Origin: CBDCWT01 sp965223305
GTDB taxonomy: Bacteria; Planctomycetota; Planctomycetia; Pirellulales; Pirellulaceae
Assembly: GCA_965223305.1 (NCBI GenBank)
Contig: CBDCWT010000065.1
Span: 12,912-76,911, forward strand
DNA: 64,000 nt
Direction: 5' to 3'
The translations under genes were made by a program, and so were the position numbers. The notes under the pieces were generated by a model. That model did no database searches. It saw only the letters and a list, made by a program, of their open reading frames with translations, and was not told where the DNA came from. Below, in pieces: positions 8,257 through 15,532 of this stretch. Each line of letters starts with the position of its first letter. Positions within the stretch are counted from its first letter, which is position 1.

Positions 8257-9366
8257 ATGAAGATCTCTCGACGCCTAGCGAAGATCGTGCTCGTTTGGAC
8301 CGTGATCGCAACTCTGTCTTTGAATATCGTTTTGGCCGGTCGTCGAGCACATCGCTTGTGTGCTCCCACGAGCCAGCCACGATGCAGTGTTGTCCAGCAC
8401 GGCAGTAAGGGACCGGTTCAGTCCGGTAAATCTGGAGCCGTCCAGAAGGGCGTCAAAGGCTTACACAAAATGCCGGCGCCGGCGGCGGACGCCATGGTTC
8501 CGACCCCGCCCAGCATGAGTGATCCGTCCTATCCACCCACGTCCCCGTCGGACGTGCCGCCACGTCCGGTCGAGACCCCACCTGCGACGCAGCAGCCGTT
8601 CACACCGGCACCGACGCAGCCGGCGCCAACAAGAACGCCGCTGACACCCGATCCGCAGCCGGCACCCCGTGACGAATCACTAGACGATCTGTTCGACGAT
8701 CCGCGACAGCCAGCACCGCGGGGAGAATCCGAGCCAGCACCGCAGCCTGCACCGGAGCAGCCATCCGAGCCGCTGAACGACCTGTTTGACACGCCAGCTT
8801 CGCCTCCTGAGTCGCAGCCGCCGAGCCCGGAGTCAAATCCAGCAACCCCGGCAGATGATCCGTTGAATGATCTGTTCAGTGATCCACCAGAGGCACAACC
8901 CACGGCACCCGCCAACGATCCACTGGACGACTTGTTCGGCGATCCGACTCCGGCAACTCCGACCACGAACGAGCGACCTGCTGCACCCGCTTCTGATCCG
9001 CTGGATGACCTCTTCGGCGACCCCACTGACTCGGGCGCGTCGAACCGACCAGTTCGTAACCCGATTGCGAGCGGGCGGCGTGTGACCGAGCGGTCGATGG
9101 CTCGGAGCATTCAGGATCCTAACAGCGCCACACGCGCCGTCTCGACTGTCGAGCCGCTGGCGGTTCGGCGATGGGTAGACGACAGCGGTTGGTATAGCAT
9201 TGAAGGCAAGCTGATCGCCCTGTTAGATGGCAAAGTTCGCATTGAAAAGGTGACTGGCCGCACGTGCACGGTTTCGCTAGACCGGCTCAGCAGGGCGGAT
9301 GTTGCCTACGTTCAAGGTGTACGTGGTCGCGTCGAGCGGCACGGCAGTCTACAATTGACCAACTAG
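8257..9366 (+). CDS. Exported Pro-rich protein with LDDLF repeats and a C-terminal SHD1 domain
   Basis: 369 residues. Seen: hydrophobic N-terminal segment (residues ~8-28; signal peptide or anchor), a proline-rich region (~75-270), and a C-terminal SHD1-like domain (~308-362: RRWVDDSGWYSIEGKL, DGKVRIEK, VSLDRLSRADVAYV). SHD1 (SLA1 homology domain 1) is known from yeast endocytic adaptor Sla1 and is common in planctomycetes. The Pro-rich region holds five spaced copies of a (S/P)-L-(D/N)-D-L-F motif near residues 142, 173, 203, 223 and 249, often followed by xDP. Function unknown; the repeated short motif suggests a multivalent binding partner. Confidence is high for the gene and domain, low for any role. 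Confidence 0.8.
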   Translation: MKISRRLAKIVLVWTVIATLSLNIVLAGRRAHRLCAPTSQPRCSVVQHGSKGPVQSGKSGAVQKGVKGLHKMPAPAADAMVPTPPSMSDPSYPPTSPSDVPPRPVETPPATQQPFTPAPTQPAPTRTPLTPDPQPAPRDESLDDLFDDPRQPAPRGESEPAPQPAPEQPSEPLNDLFDTPASPPESQPPSPESNPATPADDPLNDLFSDPPEAQPTAPANDPLDDLFGDPTPATPTTNERPAAPASDPLDDLFGDPTDSGASNRPVRNPIASGRRVTERSMARSIQDPNSATRAVSTVEPLAVRRWVDDSGWYSIEGKLIALLDGKVRIEKVTGRTCTVSLDRLSRADVAYVQGVRGRVERHGSLQLTN

Positions 9367-9496
9367 CCAACAGAGGAGTAGCGGATCTTCCTCCTCCCAA
9401 AATGCGGGAGGATGGAGGCGGAGCTGTCACCAGATGCGTCGGGTGGCAGCTCCACAATCGGGGCGCAGCACTTTGTCACCTTTGCGGAGAACGTTG

Positions 9497-10321
9497 GTGA
9501 CTGGTCTCCACCGCAGAATGCTACTCGTGACGCTGCTCCTGCTCGGCGCCGCGTCACCCTGTTCTGCAACGGAACCCACCACTCTCAGGGTGCTGCTGCT
9601 CTCACAAGGGCCTGACGGACACCCACCCGAAACGCACGAGTACGACGCCGGCGTCAGGCTGTTGGAAAGGTGTCTTGCCAACGTACCCAACCTAGAAGTT
9701 GTGACTGCCCGCGCCGACGGCGCTTGGCCCGAAGGTCCTGAGCTAATCAGCCGAGCCGATTGTGTTGTGCTGTTCTTATCTCAGGGAGCCAAGTGGATGC
9801 ATGAGGAGCCACGTCGGCTGGAGGCCTTCGGGAGACTAGCTGGACGGGGTGGCGGCTTGGTGGCGCTTCACTGGGCGATGGGCACCAAAGAGGCTCCTCC
9901 CATCCGCGGGTTTCTGGAGCTGTTTGGCGGTTGCCATGGCGGACCAGAACGGAAGTACGAAGTTCTCGAAACCGACGTGTCCGTTGCCAATCCGGATCAT
10001 GCCATCCTCCGTGGAATCAGCAACTTTCGCGTATACGATGAGTTCTATTACGAACTAAAATTCGTTGACTCCAGTCACCCTGTGCAGCAGTTGCTCAAGG
10101 CCGAAATCGGTGGCAAACAGGAGACCGTCGCCTGGGCTTGGGAGCGGGGCGACGGAGGACGTTCCTTCGGGTTCAGCGGCATTCACTTCCACCGGAATTG
10201 GCGGCTCGAGCAGTATCGGCGGTTGGTCGTGCAAGGTATCTTGTGGACGTTGGACCTTCCCATTCCCGAGAATGGCCTACCGGTTGAAGTTTCCGCCAGG
10301 GATCTGAAGCTCGCCCAGTGA
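9497..10321 (+). CDS. ThuA-like domain protein, exported
   Basis: Residues after the signal peptide (MLLVTLLLLGAASPCSA) form a ThuA/trehalose-utilisation-like (glutamine-amidotransferase-fold) domain: TLRVLLLSQGPDGHPP at the front, a GGGLVALHWAM block in the middle and AWAWERGDGGRSFGF near the end. In planctomycetes such domains are frequent in exported proteins of uncertain enzymatic role. Start choice: GTG at 9497 has GGAGA six bases upstream; the ATG at 9518 is an alternative and both keep the signal peptide. An upstream in-frame extension to 9434 lacks support. Followed 57 bases later by another gene on the same strand. Confidence 0.75.
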   Translation: MTGLHRRMLLVTLLLLGAASPCSATEPTTLRVLLLSQGPDGHPPETHEYDAGVRLLERCLANVPNLEVVTARADGAWPEGPELISRADCVVLFLSQGAKWMHEEPRRLEAFGRLAGRGGGLVALHWAMGTKEAPPIRGFLELFGGCHGGPERKYEVLETDVSVANPDHAILRGISNFRVYDEFYYELKFVDSSHPVQQLLKAEIGGKQETVAWAWERGDGGRSFGFSGIHFHRNWRLEQYRRLVVQGILWTLDLPIPENGLPVEVSARDLKLAQ

Positions 10322-10378
10322 GTCGACACTGCTGGACGTGCACCGGAGCAATCTTGGCACCGCCCACGGGGCTCAGTC

Positions 10379-11401
10379 ATGCCGATTCGTGTCACCTGCA
10401 ATCACTGCGGCAAGCAGTTTTCGGCATGGGACGATCTGCTCGGCAAGTCGGTGCAATGCCCCAAATGCCACCAGCGGATGGTCGTTCCCAAAACCGGCTC
10501 GGTTGGTTCATCTCCGCCTTCCGAGAAGCGGCGTCCGTCGCAGTCAGCCCGCGGCACGAGCGCTCCAGCGTCTCCCGGCAAGCCCGCCGCCACGCCCTCG
10601 CCGCGTTCTCGCGGGATCGCGCCGCCGCTGCCGAAAGAAGCCCCGCGCAGCCAACATCCGGTCGCCTCGAGGCCGGCTCCAACAGCCACAACGACCTCCC
10701 GCGTCAAGGACGAGTTCGACGACTCCGATGCGCTCCCAATCGTCTGCCCCAACTGCCGGCAAACGATGCCCGCGGCCGAGGACTTGTGCGACCGCTGTGG
10801 CTACCACAAGATCTTGAAGAAGGTGATCGACATGGAAGGCGTGGTCCGCCGCGACGGTTCGACAGGGTTCGAGCGTGCGGTCAAGCCATTGTTGCGATCG
10901 GACGAGTCGACAGAAGGAACGCTGTTCTGGTTCAAGATCCTAGCCGGCTTCGTGATCTTCGTCACGTTGCTAGTTTGCTTAGGAGACTGGTTTTGGATCG
11001 GCGCTCTGTTGTTGGCCGGGGGCTATACGGCCCTGTACTACAAGCTACGGCGTGAAGAGAACTCCGCCGTCAACCAGGACCCGGTTTCGGCCGTCGCCTG
11101 GCATGCACTGCTGACTCTTCAGCGGCTGTTGAGGTGGAGGCGGCTGGAATGGCCTTTTCCTGCGGTACGGGCACTGACAATCCGTGACACAGCCTTCGAT
11201 GACCGCGACCTGTCGGAGCTGGACAACCTCGAGGACATCGGCGCGGTTGACTTGGAAGGTACCGACGTTAGCAACGGCGGTTTGACCTACTTGGCGGACC
11301 TGCGCGGGCTCGAGTTCCTTGTGCTCCGAAAGACAAAAGTCACCGACGATGGGATCCGGCGACTCCAGCAAAAGCTGCGGTCGACGTGGATCTGGTATTA
11401 A
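10379..11401 (+). CDS. Zinc-ribbon membrane protein with C-terminal LRR-like segment
   Basis: 340 residues. Seen: N-terminal zinc ribbon (CNHC at ~7-10 and CPKC at ~26-29), a Pro/Ser/Ala linker, a second CxxC pair (CPNC and CDRC, ~123-140), two adjacent hydrophobic segments (~186-206 and ~210-226), and a C-terminal leucine-rich piece (LDNLEDIGAVDLEGTDV, GGLTYLADLRGLEFLVL, VTDDGI) like one to two LRR units. This layout recurs among planctomycete proteins of unknown function; membrane anchoring with a cytoplasmic zinc-binding head is an inference. No clear partner nearby other than the ThuA-like gene upstream. Confidence 0.7.
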   Translation: MPIRVTCNHCGKQFSAWDDLLGKSVQCPKCHQRMVVPKTGSVGSSPPSEKRRPSQSARGTSAPASPGKPAATPSPRSRGIAPPLPKEAPRSQHPVASRPAPTATTTSRVKDEFDDSDALPIVCPNCRQTMPAAEDLCDRCGYHKILKKVIDMEGVVRRDGSTGFERAVKPLLRSDESTEGTLFWFKILAGFVIFVTLLVCLGDWFWIGALLLAGGYTALYYKLRREENSAVNQDPVSAVAWHALLTLQRLLRWRRLEWPFPAVRALTIRDTAFDDRDLSELDNLEDIGAVDLEGTDVSNGGLTYLADLRGLEFLVLRKTKVTDDGIRRLQQKLRSTWIWY

Positions 11402-11554
11402 CCCGCTGCGCGTCTACTGCTTGTTTGGCAGGATTTACAGGATCAACAGGATGGCCCGGTAATGTGACACAAAATCAGCCGCTCGGCGCTAGCCCACGGT
11501 TTCCGCTGTAGCCGGCACTTCGATGTAACCTCGGCTCGGCAGGAGCCTCGCCCT
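11402..11554. repeat. Composite dispersed repeat, interrupted by an IS
   Basis: Contains GGATTTACAGGATCAACAGG (11434 on) and then the block AAAATCAGCCGCTCGGCGC followed by TAGCCCACGGTTTCCGCTG and AGGAGCCTCGCCCT. It stops at 11554 and resumes at 13267, on the other side of the DDE element. Related copies: 13379-13514, 23569-23735, 34069-34090 plus 35582-35600, 55919-55958, 57842-57942. Confidence 0.8.
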
Positions 11555-13266
11555 GGGGTGACGAATCGTCTGTAATGCTCAAATCTAGTTGTTTTCTTGC
11601 TGAATGCGATCAGCGGCAGGCTGCGTAGGCGGCCGCTTTTCGCGCCTGGGTCGAGTTGGTTAGGCCCGCTTTCTGCAGCCACTCTTTGAGTCCCTTCGTT
11701 GCTACCTGTTTGAGGCGTGCGGCCAGACGGTGTGGGGGCGTCGTTTCAAACAGCGTGGGATAGATTGCGAGCAGCGTGGTAAACGTCCCCCGATTGTGAT
11801 GACGCTGAAGCGATTTGAAACGGCCGAGAGAGGACTCTAAGACCTCCGTGCTACAAGGAACTCTCAGTTTGGCGTAACTGGAGCTGACCAGCTTCCGCTC
11901 GTTTTTTGCGTAGGCGTCGACTAGCTTGTTGAGAAGTTGTTGGGCTATCGCGGACGACAAGTCTAATTCTGCCAGCTGTTTTCTTAGAGCCTCTGTCGCA
12001 CCCGCATACACTCCTTCGCGGTTAGTGAACTCCAGCACTGCCGAGACAACCTGCCGGCACTCGCGCCAATGCTCCAAATCCTCTTCGAAGTCTAAAAGCC
12101 AGCCGAGCTTCTGGGTGACCCGCTCTGCGGACACATCTCGGTTACCGGGTGCTTGCGGGGTCTTCAAGTGGAAACGCACCATCTCAGCCCAATCCATCAA
12201 CTTGCCTAGGTTCATGAACCGGCACTTCGTTTTCTTGGTGGGTGGAAGAAAATGATCTAATTCTGTTTGTTGAATGCCAGCGGTCGTCTTTCCAATCTGA
12301 CTGTCGAACTGGATAAAACGCTTGTCCTGACCGAGTATCTTCTTGAGAAGATTGGCCGCCACGTGTTTCACATCAGCCACTAAAACGACTTCAAACCCCT
12401 TGTTTTCAAGCCATTTGACACCCTCATGAAGCTCAGAGGCGCCATCACTGGCGATACTGATTGGTGCGCCGGTTTGATCGGCCAGTTCTACGAGTGCTTC
12501 ACCGACTTGCTCCTTCCTTCGTGAAAGCGTTGGCACCACCGCCAGTGGTTTCATGTCGTCCCGTCGCAAGGGGCGTCCTACAGGAAGTTCCGACTGACGG
12601 ATCCCAAGGACGATCAGCACAGACATTTTTCCCAGCTGAACACTATGGTCGATCAACCAGATCCAATCGGGTGCAAATTGGACGGACTCCTGTAAGATCG
12701 CAACGCCATTGCGGCAAGTCCACAGACGGATCGTGTCGTGGCTCGGAACGTCAAATTCCACCTGCAGCCAGTAGCTGATCAGACGCAACACCCGTTCGGT
12801 CGAACGAAAGCCAATAAGACTTGCTAGTGCACAACACAAAGCCATGGTCCGTGGTCCAAACTGGTGCCCTTTTAACGGTGGATCGTCGGGGAGTTGGAAT
12901 GGTAGAGCTTGCTGCTTGGCTGCCAGTCTACGGTACTCAGCCAATTGCTTTTCGGCTCGTTGAAGACTCTTAGTAAGGCTTCTGTTTTCATCGCGAACGC
13001 GTTGATGATCCTGCCTGGCTTCGCTCTTCTCGCGTTTCAACTCGTCAATTCGATCACGCAGTCTTTCGCGACTGCGGTAAAATGACGCACAAAGCGCCCA
13101 TAAAGAAGACTTGTAACGCCCGACCGAAAAAGAGGATACTCGTGCCACTGTTGCGCTCCTTCGCTTGGTGGATGTTTGCCAAAAACAACCAATACGTTGG
13201 AGCGCAACATTTTTGAAATACCAGTTTTTACGATCTTCTCTAGATTCAACCTCTTTTCACCATCCC
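11555..13266. mobile_element. Insertion sequence with DDE transposase, inserted in a dispersed repeat
   Basis: About 1712 bp. The host repeat reads AGCCTCGCCCT immediately left (11544-11554) and again immediately right (13267-13277), after which it continues CCCGAACGTCTTACACGACTG as in other copies; this is an 11-bp direct repeat consistent with a target-site duplication. Ends are imperfect inverted repeats: GGGGTGACGA (11555) against GGGATGGTGA (reverse strand from 13266), and AATCTAG further in on both sides. One transposase gene fills it. IS family not assigned; exact ends could be off by a base or two. Confidence 0.7.
11610..13148 (-). CDS. DDE transposase (unassigned family)
   Basis: 512 residues. 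N-terminal third is a coiled coil (residues ~25-80). Then FGPRTMALCCALASL, a segment WIWLIDHSVQLGK (first catalytic Asp ~167), ISIASDGASELHEGVKWL (second Asp ~235) and a late STEVLESSLGRFK block that may supply the Glu. This acidic triad arrangement is inferred from spacing and context. GTG start at 13148 is supported by AAGGAG seven bases upstream. The frame is intact, and the element has recognisable ends and a duplicated target, so it may still be functional. Similar proteins are annotated only as hypothetical/transposase in planctomycetes as far as I recall. Confidence 0.75.
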   Translation of the reverse strand: MARVSSFSVGRYKSSLWALCASFYRSRERLRDRIDELKREKSEARQDHQRVRDENRSLTKSLQRAEKQLAEYRRLAAKQQALPFQLPDDPPLKGHQFGPRTMALCCALASLIGFRSTERVLRLISYWLQVEFDVPSHDTIRLWTCRNGVAILQESVQFAPDWIWLIDHSVQLGKMSVLIVLGIRQSELPVGRPLRRDDMKPLAVVPTLSRRKEQVGEALVELADQTGAPISIASDGASELHEGVKWLENKGFEVVLVADVKHVAANLLKKILGQDKRFIQFDSQIGKTTAGIQQTELDHFLPPTKKTKCRFMNLGKLMDWAEMVRFHLKTPQAPGNRDVSAERVTQKLGWLLDFEEDLEHWRECRQVVSAVLEFTNREGVYAGATEALRKQLAELDLSSAIAQQLLNKLVDAYAKNERKLVSSSYAKLRVPCSTEVLESSLGRFKSLQRHHNRGTFTTLLAIYPTLFETTPPHRLAARLKQVATKGLKEWLQKAGLTNSTQARKAAAYAACR

Positions 13267-13575
13267 AGCCTCGCCCTCCCGAACGTCTTACACGACTGTT
13301 GCAGCGGGTGCGATGGGGTAACCCTTCGCTGGTTGCTGTCCCTTCAATCCTGTTGATCATGTTGATCCTGTCTACTGCTTGTTTGACAGGATGGCCCGGT
13401 ACCGTGATACAAAATCAGCCGCTGGGCGTTAGCCCACGGTTTCCGCTGTAGCCGGTACTTCGATACATCTCGGCTCGTCAGGAGCCTCGCCCTCCCGAAC
13501 GTCTTACACGACTGCCCGGACAGCATGAATCGCAAAAGCTGCACGACCTCCAAGCGGGAGGGTGAATTCCGCCTT
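13267..13575. repeat. Composite dispersed repeats, two adjacent copies
   Basis: 13267-13290 is the right part of the copy split by the IS. 13337-13395 contains a CCTGTTGATC/GGATC hairpin-like motif and TTTGACAGGATGG. 13408-13514 is a second full copy of the AAAATCAGCCGCTGGGCGTT block through CCTCCCGAACGTCTTACACG. 13528-13560 carries the AAAAGCTGCACGACCTC unit also seen near 23838 and 35620. No gene. Confidence 0.75.
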
Positions 13576-15444
13576 CTACGAGGACTCGTCACTTTGAACG
13601 ACCTCGACCACCCGATCCAGCTCCGAAAGCTCAAGCGTCTCGACGTTCCCACCCGGCCAGATCACACGGGCACGGTCGATGCTCGTTGCTTTCCCGATCC
13701 CGATTGTGACCGGCAACTCGCTTTGGGACAGATAGCTTCGCGTGGGCATCACTTGCCTCCGCAACGTCTGCTCGCCAACGACTAGCTCGACCCATGCGCC
13801 GATTGCATCTCGATTCGACTGGGTCCCGGTGAGTTGAAAGCGCAACCAATGATGGTCCAGCTCCTGGTCGTTTCTCAGCAGGCGAGGAGCCGAGCCCACA
13901 CCCATCAGCAGCACGTCCAGGTCACCGTCACCATCGATGTCGGCAAAGGCGGCGCCCCGCCCCACCATGCGGCGATGAAAATCTTGCCCGACCAGCGCCG
14001 TGTCTACTTGTACATACTCGGTGCGTGACTCCGGCCCGCAATTCCAGAACAACTGCGGAGGCTGCTCGTACTGCTGGCTCACCTGCACCTTGTTGATCTC
14101 CTCTTCTAAATGGCCGTTGGCACACAACAGATCGAGGCGGCTGTCCAAGTCGTAGTCGAAAAAGAACAGACCGAAAGTCAACTCAAGGCGAGTGGCCGGT
14201 CCCAAACCGTTGGCAATCGCGGTGTCAACGAACTGCAACGGATCCTCATCGGCACAGTAGAAAGCGGTCATCTCGGTGGCGAAGTTCCCGATTGCAATCG
14301 CCAACGTTTCATTGTTATGGGGGAACGACACGTCGGTACCCATCGCCCCGCGGGCGTCGCCCGCTGAGTCAAAGGCAATTCCCGCTAGGGCACCGATTTC
14401 CTCGAATGTACCGTCCCCCTGATTGTGGAACAGGAAATTCTGTACCGTGTCGTTGGCAACTATCAGGTCCATCCAGCCGTCCCGGTCAAGGTCGATGGGT
14501 GACACACCCAGTGACTTGGCCATGGGAACACCCGTTGCCGGGTTGGTGACTTGAATGCCTGCCTCAGCAGAGACATCCGTAAACTCCCCCTTGCCATCAT
14601 TGCGGTAGAGCGAGCTGTGCGTACCTGCGAATTCCGTCGGTGGACCGTAAGCGCGGCCCAAACCCAACAACTGAAAGTCTTTGGCGATATCGATATCCCG
14701 CGACCAGCGTATGTAGTTACAGACAAAGAGATCGAGTCTTCCGTCGTTGTTGTAATCAAACCAGCAGCAGCTGGTCCCCCAATCTTCCTCCTTTCCCGCC
14801 ACACCGGCAGCAGCCGTGACATCCGTAAAACGGCCTTGGTCGTTCTGAAACAGACGGTTTGAGCCGACCGCCGAGATAAACAAATCCGGGTCCCCATCGT
14901 TGTCGTAGTCCCCCACGGCGGCACCCATGCCGTAGAGCGATACGGACAGGCCGGCCGCCTGGGAGACGTCCTCGAAACGTCCCCGCCCATCGTTCTCGTA
15001 CAGAGCCAGTGTGGCAGGATCGGTCAACCCGCGTGGATCCCAACTCCAACGCTTCGAGTTGACCAGGAGCAGATCCTGATCGCCGTCACTATCGAAATCA
15101 AAAAAGGCACAACCTCCTCCCATCGTCTCGGGCAGCAGTTTTTCGCCGTAGGCACCGTTTTCATGACGGAAGTGAATGCCTGATTCCGATGTGATGTCGC
15201 TAAAGTGGACCGCGGGAGGATCACGCTGCGCTCGCTCCCGAGTCTGCGGTGCGACGAACACCGCCTCATCTGCCTGCGGCGGGGGTTCACCGCGGTTAAG
15301 CACGAACGCTGCCACGGCGACGGTGGCGACAATCAACAAGATGAACGCAGACGACCAGCGGAGGGCACTGCCGATAATCGCGTCGTCCCCCTCGGCCTCA
15401 AGCGGACGGTCTAGTTTCGTCTGTTCGTTCTCCGATCTCTTCAT
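13576..15444 (-). CDS. CRTAC1/ASPIC-UnbV family protein with FG-GAP repeats, membrane-anchored
   Basis: 622 residues from the ATG at 15444, chosen because AGGAAGGG sits just upstream. Seen: a single N-terminal membrane segment (~28-52), then an FG-GAP/VCBS beta-propeller with Ca-binding loops (FFDFDSDGDQDLLLV, GDYDNDGDPDLFI, WFDYNNDGRLDLFV, PIDLDRDGWMDLIV, FFDYDLDSRLDLLC, FADIDGDGDLDVLL), and a C-terminal ASPIC/UnbV domain (~540-610: LTGTQSNRDAIGAWV, RSYLSQSELP, RARVIWPGG). Such proteins are extracytoplasmic; the molecular role is unknown. It lies 88 bases downstream of the cytochrome gene on the same strand and is likely cotranscribed. Confidence 0.85.
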   Translation of the reverse strand: MKRSENEQTKLDRPLEAEGDDAIIGSALRWSSAFILLIVATVAVAAFVLNRGEPPPQADEAVFVAPQTRERAQRDPPAVHFSDITSESGIHFRHENGAYGEKLLPETMGGGCAFFDFDSDGDQDLLLVNSKRWSWDPRGLTDPATLALYENDGRGRFEDVSQAAGLSVSLYGMGAAVGDYDNDGDPDLFISAVGSNRLFQNDQGRFTDVTAAAGVAGKEEDWGTSCCWFDYNNDGRLDLFVCNYIRWSRDIDIAKDFQLLGLGRAYGPPTEFAGTHSSLYRNDGKGEFTDVSAEAGIQVTNPATGVPMAKSLGVSPIDLDRDGWMDLIVANDTVQNFLFHNQGDGTFEEIGALAGIAFDSAGDARGAMGTDVSFPHNNETLAIAIGNFATEMTAFYCADEDPLQFVDTAIANGLGPATRLELTFGLFFFDYDLDSRLDLLCANGHLEEEINKVQVSQQYEQPPQLFWNCGPESRTEYVQVDTALVGQDFHRRMVGRGAAFADIDGDGDLDVLLMGVGSAPRLLRNDQELDHHWLRFQLTGTQSNRDAIGAWVELVVGEQTLRRQVMPTRSYLSQSELPVTIGIGKATSIDRARVIWPGGNVETLELSELDRVVEVVQSDESS

Positions 15445-15532
15445 CGAGCCCTTCCTCATGATGATGGCCTTTTCTGATGTAACCCGCCAAGTGTCAAACG
15501 CAGAGTCCGGCGGTTGGAAATGCCGCCGATCT

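Noticed and set aside
11468..13514. Possible integron attC-like sites in the GGGCGTTAGCCCACGG repeat
   Set aside because: The core does not fit GTTRRRY, no integrase gene is present and the repeats do not alternate with single cassettes.
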